Positions 39,136 through 49,748 of a stretch of DNA of 64,000 nt are shown piece after piece. The notes under the pieces were generated by a model. That model worked only from the letters and a program-made list of their open reading frames with translations, was not told where the DNA came from and ran no database searches. The stretch is taken from assembly GCF_000271845.1 (NCBI RefSeq), contig NZ_JH719395.1, positions 948,366-1,012,365 on the forward strand, given 5' to 3'. A program made the position numbers and the translations under genes. Every line of letters begins with the position of its first letter. Within the stretch, counting starts at the first letter, position 1. The stretch comes from Rhizobium leguminosarum bv. trifolii WSM2297 (GTDB lineage Bacteria > Pseudomonadota > Alphaproteobacteria > Rhizobiales > Rhizobiaceae).

Positions 39136-39158
39136 GTGTTCCCCGTCATGAACCGGCA

Positions 39159-39187
39159 ATAATATTGACTTTTACGTAATAGTCAAT
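39159..39187 (-). promoter_or_regulatory. MerR-type promoter with operator in the spacer
   Basis: On the minus strand, TTGACT (39181-39186) and TATTAT (39159-39164) are spaced 16 bases apart and resemble -35 and -10 boxes. Perfect 7-base arms ATTGACT / AGTCAAT (39164-39187) surround a centre containing the palindrome TTACGTAA. An operator between -35 and -10 is the usual MerR arrangement, so the gene probably controls itself. Confidence 0.65.
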
Positions 39188-39199
39188 TTTGACAGCCGC

Positions 39200-40615
39200 T
39201 CAGATACCGAACCACCATGTGGCGATGCCGAGAAAGGCGAAAAAGCCGGTACAGTCGGTCACCGTCGTCACGAAGACAGACGAGGCGATCGCCGGGTCGG
39301 CCCCGACCTTATCGAGCAACAGCGGCAGCAGGATGCCGGCCAGGGCTGCCGCCATCAGGTTGATGATCATCGCCGCCGCGATCACCCCGCCGAGCTGGTA
39401 GTCGTGAAACCACATGCCGGCAATTGCACCCATGATCGTCGCGAAGATGATGCCGTTGAGGATGCCGACGCCGGCCTCCCTGCGAATAATGCGGCCGGCA
39501 TTGTAGATGTCGAGATCCCGCGTGGCGAGCGCCCGCACCGTCACCGTCATCGTCTGCGTGCCGGCATTGCCGCCCATCGAGGCGACGATCGGCATCAGCA
39601 CGGCAAGCGCGATCATCTTCTCGATCGAGGCGTCGAACAGGCCGATGACGCTCGCCGACAGCATCGCCGTGCCGAGATTGATCAAAAGCCAGAGGAATCG
39701 CGAACGCGCCGTCGACAGCACATTGTCCGACAGCTCTTCGTCGCCGACACCGCCGAGGCGCTTGATATCCTCGTCCGCCTCCTCATGGATGACGTCGACG
39801 ACGTCGTCGATGGTCAGCACGCCCACCAGCCGGCCGTTCTCGTCGACGACGGCGGCCGAGAGAAGGTCGTACTGCTCGAAGAGCTGGGCGGCCTCCTCCT
39901 GGTCCATCTCGGCCGGGACCGGATGGTTGGTCTCGCGCATGATCTGCTCGATCTTCGTCTGCCGCTTGGTGCGCAGGATCTGGTCGAGATCGACGGCGCC
40001 GAGCAGTTTGAAGGTCGGATCGATGACGAAGATCTGCGAGAAGGAATAGGGAAGATCCTCCTCGTCGCGCATATAGTCGATTGTCTGTCCCACCGTCCAG
40101 AACGGCGGCACGGCGACGAATTCCGTCTGCATGCGGCGCCCGGCCGAACTTTCGGGATAGTCGAGCGCCCGGCGCAGCCGGACCCGCTCGGTGAACGGCA
40201 GTTGCGCCAGGATCTCTTCCCGGTCTTCCTTGTCGAGATCTTCGAGAATGTAGACGGCGTCGTCCGAATCGAGTTCGCCGATCGCGGCGGCGATCTGCTC
40301 GTTCGGCATCTGGTCGACGATCTCGCGGCGGATCGCCTCATCGACCTCGGTCAGCGCCGTCATGTCGAAATCGTCGCCGAGCAGGCGCACCAGCGCCAGC
40401 CGCTGATCCGGCTGGATCGCTTCCAGCAGGTCGCCTATTTCGGATTCATGCAGGCGGGCAACGTTCTGGCGCAGGAACAGCGTGTCGCGGTCGGCGATCG
40501 CGGCGCCGACCAGCGCCAGGAAATCGCTGCGGACATTGCCGTCTTCGTCGTAGATATCGGCTTCCTCGTCCTCGGGACGCCTGCGGATGCGCTCTTCGCC
40601 ATCGGTCGTCGTCAT
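39200..40615 (-). CDS. mgtE: Magnesium transporter MgtE
   Basis: 471 residues, normal length. The cytoplasmic N-terminal superhelical domain (about 20-150) has the repeated LDxDDAVYILEDL-type segments, followed by two CBS domains (about 155-275) that sense magnesium, and five membrane helices (about 305-465). MIALAVLMPIVASMGGNAGTQT is the conserved pore region. It imports Mg2+. ATG 40615 is five codons inside the longest reading frame and fits the family. The MerR gene lies 64 bases downstream with its own promoter. Confidence 0.95.
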   Translation of the reverse strand: MTTTDGEERIRRRPEDEEADIYDEDGNVRSDFLALVGAAIADRDTLFLRQNVARLHESEIGDLLEAIQPDQRLALVRLLGDDFDMTALTEVDEAIRREIVDQMPNEQIAAAIGELDSDDAVYILEDLDKEDREEILAQLPFTERVRLRRALDYPESSAGRRMQTEFVAVPPFWTVGQTIDYMRDEEDLPYSFSQIFVIDPTFKLLGAVDLDQILRTKRQTKIEQIMRETNHPVPAEMDQEEAAQLFEQYDLLSAAVVDENGRLVGVLTIDDVVDVIHEEADEDIKRLGGVGDEELSDNVLSTARSRFLWLLINLGTAMLSASVIGLFDASIEKMIALAVLMPIVASMGGNAGTQTMTVTVRALATRDLDIYNAGRIIRREAGVGILNGIIFATIMGAIAGMWFHDYQLGGVIAAAMIINLMAAALAGILLPLLLDKVGADPAIASSVFVTTVTDCTGFFAFLGIATWWFGI

Positions 40616-40857
40616 CTGCCGCCCTCGCATCTGGTTCGAATTTCAACGACTACAGCGCCGCATTCGCGAATGTCGGCGGAAAACATATTGTCAACAAGCA
40701 GATAAGCAAATTCCCGCGCGAGGTTCCCGCCGTCGGAATTTATCGCTCCTGCTAGCCCAAAGCATCCCTGCCGTAAAGCAGCAAACCTGCCGCTGGATGA
40801 CAATGCCCGCGGCCGGCGATAGTTTCGCCGCGCATCCGAGCCGAGGAACGCCGCCCC

Positions 40858-41352
40858 ATGCCCATTCGCCCGATCCTGCGTTTTCCGCATCCTGGTCTGA
40901 AGACCGTCTGCGCTCCGGTGACAATCTTCGATTCGTCGCTCGCCGAGCTTGCCGACGACCTGTTGGCGACGATGCGCGCCGCCCCCGGCGTCGGCATCAC
41001 CGCCGCTCATATCGGCGTCTTCAGCCGGGTGACGGTGCTGGAGCTCGACAAATCGGATGGCGTGCGCCTCTACGTCAACCCGGAGATCACCTGGTTTTCG
41101 AAGGAGACGATGACCCATGCCGAAGGCAGCGTCTCGATGCCGGGAGCGACCGACGAAGTCACGCGGCCGCGATCGATCCGTTTCCGCTATCAGGACGCCG
41201 AGGGCAGCATGCATGAGGACATCGCCGACGGTTTCCTCGCCATCTGCATCCAGCATGAAGTCGACCAGCTCGACGGCATTTTCTGGCTGCAGCGCCTCTC
41301 GCGGCTGAAGCGCGACCGGCTCGTGAAAAAATGGGAGAAGGCCGAGAGCTGA
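40858..41352 (+). CDS. Peptide deformylase-like protein lacking metal ligands
   Basis: 164 residues with a complete deformylase fold (MPIRPILRFPHPGLKTVCAPV start). Motif 1 is GVGITAAHIG (usual GxGxAAxQ). Motif 2 is EGSVS (89-93), where the metal-binding Cys is Ser91. Motif 3 is HEVDQ (133-137), where the second His ligand is Gln137. Glu134 is kept. With two of three metal ligands gone it is unlikely to deformylate methionine in the standard way. A true def gene is expected elsewhere in the chromosome. Confidence 0.9.
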   Translation: MPIRPILRFPHPGLKTVCAPVTIFDSSLAELADDLLATMRAAPGVGITAAHIGVFSRVTVLELDKSDGVRLYVNPEITWFSKETMTHAEGSVSMPGATDEVTRPRSIRFRYQDAEGSMHEDIADGFLAICIQHEVDQLDGIFWLQRLSRLKRDRLVKKWEKAES

Positions 41353-41447
41353 TAATTCGAGCTGACAATCCGGGCTGACAAATCGCCCCCGCACCGAACC
41401 ATTCGCCGCTACCGACGTTTCCAGCCAGAGAACAAGGAGCGACTGCA

Positions 41448-41957
41448 ATGGCAAGGATCGGTGACAAGACCCAGTTTTCCAGGGAAAAGCCTGAGCTTTC
41501 CCGTGAAGAAGATTATCGCGACCTCGAGGAACGCAATCTCGACGACGGCTGGCCCTATGCCGACGGTACCGGCGCCGACCCGGCCAACCGCCCTTATGGC
41601 GAGACGGTGGGAAATTTCGACAGCGACCCCAATAAGGGCTTCCGGATCGACGGCACGGATGCAGACGGCAACGAGAACCGCCTGAAGGATTCGCTACGCG
41701 CCGATACCATCGACCGCGATGAAAGCGACGACCTCGAAGCACGGGTGAACGATCATCTCGAAACCATCCCGGATGTCGACATGGACAGCATCGAGGTTCA
41801 TGCGGACGGGCACGTCATCACCCTGGAAGGCTCGGTGGAGACGATCGGCATCGCCCGGAAGGTCGAGCTCAGCGCGCTTTCGGTCGACGGCGTCCGTCAT
41901 GTCCGCAACAAACTGCAGTTGACCGGGGTCGACGCCCATATCCCGAACGAAGACTGA
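41448..41957 (+). CDS. BON-domain protein
   Basis: 169 residues. The first 90 are acidic and low in complexity (EEDYRDLEERNLDDGWPYADG). The C-terminal part (about 95-165) is one BON domain (LEARVNDHLETIPDVDMDSIEV, HVITLEGSVETIGIARKVE, VRHVRNKLQL). BON domains bind phospholipid membranes or other envelope parts. There is no signal peptide, so it is probably cytoplasmic or peripherally membrane-bound. A caaggag ribosome-binding site precedes the ATG. Confidence 0.88.
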   Translation: MARIGDKTQFSREKPELSREEDYRDLEERNLDDGWPYADGTGADPANRPYGETVGNFDSDPNKGFRIDGTDADGNENRLKDSLRADTIDRDESDDLEARVNDHLETIPDVDMDSIEVHADGHVITLEGSVETIGIARKVELSALSVDGVRHVRNKLQLTGVDAHIPNED

Positions 41958-42280
41958 TTCACGTACAGATACGGACAGTCGGCGGAGGGCGCCAATGCCT
42001 CCGCCGCTGCGGTCTGCCGCCTTCCAACATTACCAAAAGTTAACAATTCCAGATTGCATCGCATTATGGTTCTAAGGGAGCCTTATTAGCCATTTTGCTT
42101 AGGCGGCTTCCGTAACGCGAACGTCAATTTCGGTGACAACACTGTGATTTCATTTGGACAAAAGGTCGCGGCTGCGCCGCCATCCCATCACAAATTTGCC
42201 TGAATTGGGGCGCGAACTCGGATGCGCCGAGGGTTGGTTTTGTGTTGTGAAATTCAACAACAGATTGAGGAGATAGACCC
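41958..42280. other. Intergenic region before the repeat-containing secreted protein
   Basis: 323 bases with no supported gene. A hairpin for the BON gene lies at its left end. The middle is AT-rich and probably holds the promoter of the next gene; I cannot define its boxes. The last 20 bases hold a good ribosome-binding site (gaggag). Confidence 0.5.
41980..42006 (+). terminator. Hairpin after the BON gene
   Basis: Perfect 9-base arms CGGCGGAGG / CCTCCGCCG with a 9-base loop lie 22 bases after the stop. No U-run follows, so it may be a weak terminator. Confidence 0.45.
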
Positions 42281-42646
42281 ATGCGCATCAAATTTGCCCT
42301 TGCCGCGTCCCTGTTCGCCGTCAGCCTTGCAGGCGCTGCCTTCGCCCAGCCGACATATTCCGACGACTATACCAACGACAGCGACGGCTTTTCGCCGAGC
42401 CCGATGTCGAAGCCGGCCCCCGTCCACTACAGCAACCGCAAGGCCCCGAGCTATTCCAGCGATTATACCAATGACAGCGACGGCTTCGCCCCGAGCGCAA
42501 TGGCGGCCCCTGCCGTCGACAAGACCGCAACGGCGAGCATCAACCCTCTGCCCCCATGCCACAGCATGGTTGGCCCGAAGGGCTCCCACACCAAGGGTGC
42601 CGATAGCGGCGCCTCCCGCACTGAAGCGTGCCGCGCCACGCATTGA
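42281..42646 (+). CDS. Small secreted protein with two tandem DSDGF repeats
   Basis: 121 residues. A signal peptide (MRIKFALAASLFAVSLAGAA) leads to two near-identical 15-residue units, YSDDYTNDSDGFSPS (26-40) and YSSDYTNDSDGFAPS (58-72). The NDSDG core resembles acidic calcium-binding loops, but binding is unproven. The C-terminal part has two cysteines. I do not recognise the family. A strong bidirectional terminator follows. Confidence 0.78.
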   Translation: MRIKFALAASLFAVSLAGAAFAQPTYSDDYTNDSDGFSPSPMSKPAPVHYSNRKAPSYSSDYTNDSDGFAPSAMAAPAVDKTATASINPLPPCHSMVGPKGSHTKGADSGASRTEACRATH

Positions 42647-42659
42647 TCCAATAAAAGAA

Positions 42660-42688
42660 AGGGCCGGAAAACCGGCCCTCTCTTTTTC
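42660..42688. terminator. Bidirectional intrinsic terminator
   Basis: An 8-base perfect stem AGGGCCGG / CCGGCCCT with an AAAA loop is followed on the plus strand by CTCTTTTTC and on the minus strand by TTCTTTTATT. It can end both the repeat-protein gene and the convergent methyltransferase gene. Confidence 0.85.
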
Positions 42689-42705
42689 AATCCGTTTTTC
42701 TGTCT

Positions 42706-43350
42706 TCAGAACACGAATGGAATAAGCCGGTAGCGGGTCCTGGCCATGAAGGCCGTGTAAGCGGGATCCTCGCTGAGCAGACGCTCCTCCGCCAAGAGGC
42801 GGAAACACTGGGCGGCAAGCGCCGTCGCATAGATGGCAAAATTCCAAAGGCTCGGATGCACCAGGAAGAAGCCGATATGTGTCATCAGATAGCCCGCATA
42901 CATCGGATGGCGGATAAACTTGTAGGGTCCGCCGATTTTGATGCCGCGATTGGCCGGCACCAGGCCGAAGCTTCGCCGCAATGACAGCTTTGCCGAGATC
43001 TGCAGGACAAAACCGAGTGCCATCACTGTCCCGCAGAGTGCGAGCGGTGCAAGCGGTTCTGTCGAGGCGGGAACGACAAGCAGCGGGAAGAGCGTGCCGA
43101 TGGCAGTGACCATCCAGTCAAACGGACGAAGCGACGCATTTCTGGTCGGCCGGCGCGTCAGGATGAGGAAGGCGGCGGCTCCCTCCGAAATGATCAGCAG
43201 GCAGTCGATGATCGCGCGATTATCCTGCATCTGCGGCAGGATACGCATGACGATCGCAACGAAGAAATAGCCGATGACAGCCTTTTCGATGATATCGAGC
43301 ACGAAATGCATATCGAAGAACGACAAGCTTATCGCTGTCTTTTTTTTCAT
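42706..43350 (-). CDS. Isoprenylcysteine carboxyl methyltransferase-like membrane protein
   Basis: About 214 residues with five membrane helices. The C-terminal part (GGPYKFIRHPMYAGYLMTHIGFFL, later RLLAEERLLSEDPAYTAFMARTRYRLIP) is the ICMT/PEMT-type methyltransferase domain, which binds S-adenosylmethionine at the membrane surface. Bacterial members methylate unknown lipids or isoprenoid compounds. The start is uncertain; ATG 43350 is used, with a GTG six codons upstream. Confidence 0.82.
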   Translation of the reverse strand: MKKKTAISLSFFDMHFVLDIIEKAVIGYFFVAIVMRILPQMQDNRAIIDCLLIISEGAAAFLILTRRPTRNASLRPFDWMVTAIGTLFPLLVVPASTEPLAPLALCGTVMALGFVLQISAKLSLRRSFGLVPANRGIKIGGPYKFIRHPMYAGYLMTHIGFFLVHPSLWNFAIYATALAAQCFRLLAEERLLSEDPAYTAFMARTRYRLIPFVF

Positions 43351-43528
43351 TATTCGCAAGGCTTCCACATCACAAGGCTGCGGTACCTATATATTTGCGA
43401 TCACTAATTATGAGTTAAGCCGCTCGCTCCTATTTGACCGGGCGGCGGTTCCTGCTGCCGATCCTCACAGCAGAATGCGGCAGCAATGATTGCCAACAAA
43501 CAAAATTTTAGAAATCATATCAATGATC

Positions 43529-43553
43529 TGCGTCTGCGAATTTCGCACACGCA
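43529..43553 (-). terminator. Near-perfect inverted repeat after lipB
   Basis: Arms TGCGTCTGCGAA and TTCGCACACGCA (11 of 12 bases pair) lie 53 bases after the lipB stop. No U-run follows. It may be a lipB terminator or an unrelated palindrome. The rest of the 255-base gap is AT-rich and shows no supported gene. Confidence 0.35.
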
Positions 43554-43605
43554 GGCTCCGCTTCCAGGCGCAGCTTGCCGGAGATACGTTCGCCATCGTG
43601 AATAA

Positions 43606-44319
43606 TCAGGTTTCGCTTGTCGTTTCGCCGAAAACCGCCTCGAAGGCGCTGCGCAGGCGGATATCGACATCGGCCATCATCACCGGCAAGCCGAGATCGA
43701 CCAGGCTGGTCACACCATAGGCCGAGATCCCGCAGGGCACGATGCCGCCGAAATGATCGAGATCGGGATCGACGTTGAGCGACAATCCGTGAAAGGTCAC
43801 CCATTTCCGCAGCCTGATGCCGAGGGCGGCGATCTTGTCCTCGGCCATCGTTCCATCGGCAAGCAATGGCTTTTCCGGCCGCCGCACCCAGACGCCGACG
43901 CGATCTTCACGCCGTTCGCCGCGCACATTCATCATGTCGAGCGTGCGGATGACGACGTCCTCGAGGGCGGTGACGAAGGCGCGCACATCCTGGCGTCGGC
44001 GCTTCAGGTCGAGCATCACATAGGCGACGCGCTGGCCGGGGCCATGATAGGTATATTCGCCGCCGCGCCCCGTCGCAAACACCGGAAAACGGTCGGGCTG
44101 GACGAGATCCCTGGCATTGGCGCTGGTGCCGGCGGTATAGAGCGGCGGATGTTCGACAAGCCAGACAAGCTCGTCACCGCCATCGGATATCACCGCCACC
44201 TCGCGCTCCATCGTTTCCACGGCCTCCTCATAGGCAACGAGACCGTCGGCGATGCGCCAGCGGACAGGCCGGGTGCCTGGTTGGGGAAGCATGGAGAATT
44301 CGAGATCGGTGCGAAGCAT
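43606..44319 (-). CDS. lipB: Octanoyl-[acyl-carrier-protein]:protein N-octanoyltransferase
   Basis: 237 residues. LipB moves octanoate from acyl carrier protein to lipoyl domains. The family signature [21 protein letters not shown] is present, and the catalytic pair is K172 ([13 protein letters not shown]) and C196 ([16 protein letters not shown]). It should modify GcvH, encoded at the end of this window, and the 2-oxoacid dehydrogenases. AGGA before the ATG supports the start; an in-frame ATG nine codons on is also possible. Confidence 0.95.
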   Translation of the reverse strand: MLRTDLEFSMLPQPGTRPVRWRIADGLVAYEEAVETMEREVAVISDGGDELVWLVEHPPLYTAGTSANARDLVQPDRFPVFATGRGGEYTYHGPGQRVAYVMLDLKRRRQDVRAFVTALEDVVIRTLDMMNVRGERREDRVGVWVRRPEKPLLADGTMAEDKIAALGIRLRKWVTFHGLSLNVDPDLDHFGGIVPCGISAYGVTSLVDLGLPVMMADVDIRLRSAFEAVFGETTSET

Positions 44320-44508
44320 GGTCGTTCCTGGCCGCCCTCCCCGAAATGCCTGCGAAATAGGGGGCGGCAGGACAGCTATATGGACCCGTTCCGGGGGCAA
44401 TTCAAATGCGATGACAGGTTTTTGAAAAAACTGTCATATCGCCCTTGTGCACCCCAAATGCTTTTGCTACATGCTGCCCCGCCGGCGCAAATCGGCACCT
44501 ACCACGAT

Positions 44509-44593
44509 GCGGTCGTGGCGGAATTGGTAGACGCGCAGCGTTGAGGTCGCTGTGGGGCAACCCGTGGAAGTTCGAGTCTTCTCGACCGCACCA
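44509..44593 (+). tRNA. tRNA-Leu (GAG)
   Basis: The 85-base cloverleaf includes the encoded CCA. Acceptor arms GCGGTCG / CGACCGC close it. The D-loop region contains GGCGGAATTGGTAGAC, and the anticodon stem CAGCG / CGCTG encloses loop TTGAGGT with anticodon GAG (44543-44545). A long variable arm (TGGGGCAACCCGTG) marks a class II tRNA. The T arm is GAAGTTCGAGTCTTC. It reads leucine codons CUC and CUU. Confidence 0.96.
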
Positions 44594-44721
44594 TCTCCCT
44601 TCAGGGAAACGCTCTCGAAGCGACGATTTCGATTTCACCTCGACGTTATTTGCGGTTGCTCGGCTTGATCGCCCGACCTTCTCATGGTTGATGGCGTCAT
44701 CCCCGCCACGAATCGGCAGCC

Positions 44722-45642
44722 ATGTCAGAGCCCCATCAAAATTCCCTGCAGGGCATGGCCATCATGTCCGGCGCCATGCTGATCCTGCCGACCATGGATG
44801 CCATCGCCAAATACATGGCGACCTTCGAGGCGATGTCGCCGGGTCAGGTGACCTTCTACCGATTCTTCTTCCAGATCGCCTGCACCCTGCCGATTCTCTT
44901 TGTCCTGTTCGGGCTGAAGGCGCTTTCTGCCAAACGGCCATGGATGAACCTGCTGCGCGGCGTGCTGCATGGTGGTGCGAGCCTGCTTTTTTTCGTCGCC
45001 GTCAAATACATGCCACTTGCCGATGTTTTCGCCATTTATTTCGTCGAGCCCTTCATGCTGACGGCCATGTCGGCACTGTTCCTCGGAGAAAAGGTCGGCT
45101 GGCGGCGCTGGATGGCGATCGTGGTCGGTTTCGGCGGCGCGATGATCGTCATTCAGCCGAGCTACGAGATTTTCGGCCTGAAAGCGCTGCTGCCGGTCGC
45201 CTGCGCCTTTCTGTTCTCGCTCTATCTGTTCCTCAACCGCGCCATCGGTGAGGCCGATTCGCCGCTGACCATGCAGACCATGGCCGGCATCGGCGGAACG
45301 CTCTTCATGGCTGCCGCCCTTGTCGGCGGGAGCGGTTCCGGCAATGCCGATTTCGCCGTCTCTCTGCCCTCCTCCGGTCTCGGCCTTGTCCTGCTTCTCG
45401 CCCTCGGCTCGATCTCCGGCTATGCGCATATGCTGGTGGTCCGGGCTTTTCGTCTCGCGCCGCTGTCGCTGCTTGCGCCCTTCCAATATTTCGAGATTAT
45501 CTCTGCGACCGTTCTCGGCTATGCGCTGTTCAACGATTTCCCGAGCTTTTCCAAATGGATCGGCATCTTCATCATCGTCGCATCGGGCCTCTTCATCATC
45601 TGGCGCGAGCGGCTGCAGGCGCAATCGCTAAAATCTTCCTGA
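44722..45642 (+). CDS. EamA/DMT-family transporter
   Basis: 306 residues with ten membrane helices in two EamA repeats (about 8-145 and 155-295). FYRFFFQIACTLPILFVLFG and FVEPFMLTAMSALFLGEKVGWRRW are typical of the drug/metabolite transporter superfamily. The substrate is unknown. The second repeat ends ISATVLGYALFNDFPSFSKWIGIFIIVASG. The ribosome-binding site is weak. It follows the tRNA gene on the same strand. Confidence 0.9.
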   Translation: MSEPHQNSLQGMAIMSGAMLILPTMDAIAKYMATFEAMSPGQVTFYRFFFQIACTLPILFVLFGLKALSAKRPWMNLLRGVLHGGASLLFFVAVKYMPLADVFAIYFVEPFMLTAMSALFLGEKVGWRRWMAIVVGFGGAMIVIQPSYEIFGLKALLPVACAFLFSLYLFLNRAIGEADSPLTMQTMAGIGGTLFMAAALVGGSGSGNADFAVSLPSSGLGLVLLLALGSISGYAHMLVVRAFRLAPLSLLAPFQYFEIISATVLGYALFNDFPSFSKWIGIFIIVASGLFIIWRERLQAQSLKSS

Positions 45643-45739
45643 CCCGGGGAATATCGGATTAACTCCGCTTCTTGAGGGATCATCAATTCGCAGGCGGTAA
45701 AACTGTCTCCGGCTTCATGATGAAGCCTGGAGTTAAAAC

Positions 45740-46444
45740 ATGAGCGAATTTCGTCTCGCTTTTCCGGCCTGTGTGGTGGCCGGCAAGCATCGGCTGACGG
45801 CCGAAGATATATTGCTATTGCGCAAACATGCTTTTCCGGAGGGCATCCGGACGTCCGACGATGTCGTGGCGATGTTGGCGCTCAATAATTCCTGCCCTGA
45901 AAAATGTGCTGCGTGGAACGCTTTCTTTGTCGAGCAGCTCGCCGCTTTCATCGTCCATTACACCTATCCGCAGGGCTCGTTGGATGAAATCAATGTCGCC
46001 TGGATCATGCGCATGTTCACGACCGACGGTGTCGTCAATTCGGCGCTGGAGCTCGAGCTCATTCTCCACGTCATGGAGATCTCGGCCGATGTCCCCGGTG
46101 AATTGAGAGCGCTCGCGCTGGATCAGCTCCGTCTGGCGATCACCGACAATATCGGTGGCTACAAGCTGTCGCGCGCCGTCGACCGCCGGAGCATTACCCG
46201 CCAGGACGTCGATTTCGCGATGCGCATCTTCAGAAGCGTCGCCGAAAGCGGCATCATCCCCGTTTCATCGGTCGAATACGGCGTGCTCCAGCAGATCGAG
46301 CAGGCGACGCTGTCCGGCGCCAATCATCCGCACTGGGCGGGCATCATGGCCGCCGCCGAGCTGCGCGACTATGCCGAGCCGCGGCGCAGCCGCTGGCTGC
46401 GCATCGTCGACGAAGAACCCGTCGCCGAAGCGGCTGTCGCCTGA
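45740..46444 (+). CDS. Conserved hypothetical protein
   Basis: 234 residues, soluble, mostly helical, with a GGAG ribosome-binding site. I do not recognise a named family. The segments LTAEDILLLRKHAFPEGIRTSDDVVAML, NNSCPEKCAAWNAFFVEQLAAFIVHYTYPQGSLDEI and DRRSITRQDVDFAMRIFRSVAESG look like helix-rich motifs with a possible EF-hand-like or TPR-like character, but neither is clear. It lies 75 bases before pccA on the same strand. Confidence 0.68.
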   Translation: MSEFRLAFPACVVAGKHRLTAEDILLLRKHAFPEGIRTSDDVVAMLALNNSCPEKCAAWNAFFVEQLAAFIVHYTYPQGSLDEINVAWIMRMFTTDGVVNSALELELILHVMEISADVPGELRALALDQLRLAITDNIGGYKLSRAVDRRSITRQDVDFAMRIFRSVAESGIIPVSSVEYGVLQQIEQATLSGANHPHWAGIMAAAELRDYAEPRRSRWLRIVDEEPVAEAAVA

Positions 46445-46519
46445 AGCTCCTCAAGCCTGATTGTGCGTTCCGGTGTTTTGTGCGTAAAACTCCGGAACGC
46501 ATTTCTGGGTGGAGTCTCG

Positions 46520-48529
<2,010 letters not shown>

Positions 48530-48620
48530 GCGGACAGGCCGCCGGGCCGTTTTCGCTTGAGCCCGGCTCGCCGACCGTGCCAAGGTCGGCCCCAAGAAAA
48601 TTGTCAGGGAGATTGTGAGG

Positions 48621-49748
48621 ATGGACGTTCGCGCCGCCGTAGCCGTTCAGGCCGGAAAACCGCTCGAAGTGATGACCGTGCAGCTGGAAGGCCCGCGGGC
48701 CGGCGAAGTGCTGGTCGAGGTCAAGGCGACCGGCATCTGCCACACCGACGATTTCACCCTGTCCGGCGCCGATCCGGAAGGCCTCTTCCCGGCGATCCTC
48801 GGCCATGAGGGTGCCGGCATCGTCGTCGATGTCGGTCCCGGCGTCACCTCGGTCAAGAAGGGCGACCACGTCATTCCGCTCTACACGCCGGAATGCCGCG
48901 AATGTTATTCCTGCCTTTCCCGCAAGACCAATCTCTGCACCGCGATCCGCTCGAGCCAGGGCCAGGGTGTGATGCCGGACGGCACCTGGCGCTTTTCGAT
49001 CGGCAAGGACAAGATCCATCATTATATGGGCTGCTCGACCTTCGCCAATTTCACCGTGCTGCCGGAGATTGCCCTTGCCAAGGTCAATCCCGACGCACCC
49101 TTCGACAAGATCTGCTACATCGGCTGCGGTGTGACCACCGGCATCGGCGCGGTGATCAACACCGCCAAGGTCGAGATCGGTTCGACGGCGATCGTCTTCG
49201 GTCTCGGCGGCATCGGTCTCAACGTGCTGCAGGGGCTGCGGCTTGCCGGCGCCGACATGATCATCGGCGTCGACATCAACAATGACCGCAAGGCTTGGGG
49301 CGAAAAGTTCGGCATGACGCATTTCGTCAATCCGAAGGAAGTCGGCGACGACATCGTGCCCCATCTCGTCAATATGACCAAGCGCAACGGCGACCTGATC
49401 GGCGGCGCCGACTACACCTTCGACTGCACCGGCAACACCAAGGTGATGCGCCAGGCGCTGGAAGCCTCCCACCGCGGCTGGGGCAAATCGATCATCATCG
49501 GCGTTGCCGGCGCCGGCCAGGAGATCTCGACGCGTCCGTTCCAGCTGGTCACCGGCCGCAACTGGATGGGCACCGCCTTCGGCGGCGCGCGCGGCCGTAC
49601 CGACGTGCCGAAGATCGTCGACTGGTACATGCAGGGCAAGATCCAGATCGATCCGATGATCACCCACACGATGCCGCTCGACGACATCAACAAGGGCTTC
49701 GACATGATGCACAAGGGCGAAAGCATCCGCGGCGTGGTGGTCTATTGA
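48621..49748 (+). CDS. frmA: S-(hydroxymethyl)glutathione dehydrogenase (class III alcohol dehydrogenase)
   Basis: 375 residues, full length. It oxidises the formaldehyde-glutathione adduct with NAD+ and also reduces S-nitrosoglutathione. Catalytic zinc ligands are in TGICHTDDFT, GHEGAGIV and GCGVTTGIG; the structural zinc site is PECRECYSCLSRKTNLC. VFGLGGIGLNVLQG binds NAD. The ATG at 48621 follows an aggaga/gagg purine run. The GNAT gene start overlaps its stop by one base. Confidence 0.97.
   Translation: MDVRAAVAVQAGKPLEVMTVQLEGPRAGEVLVEVKATGICHTDDFTLSGADPEGLFPAILGHEGAGIVVDVGPGVTSVKKGDHVIPLYTPECRECYSCLSRKTNLCTAIRSSQGQGVMPDGTWRFSIGKDKIHHYMGCSTFANFTVLPEIALAKVNPDAPFDKICYIGCGVTTGIGAVINTAKVEIGSTAIVFGLGGIGLNVLQGLRLAGADMIIGVDINNDRKAWGEKFGMTHFVNPKEVGDDIVPHLVNMTKRNGDLIGGADYTFDCTGNTKVMRQALEASHRGWGKSIIIGVAGAGQEISTRPFQLVTGRNWMGTAFGGARGRTDVPKIVDWYMQGKIQIDPMITHTMPLDDINKGFDMMHKGESIRGVVVY

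Noticed and set aside
43369..43605. Small plus-strand frames in the gap between the methyltransferase gene and lipB
   Set aside because: No ribosome-binding sites, odd composition and overlap with lipB or the methyltransferase gene.
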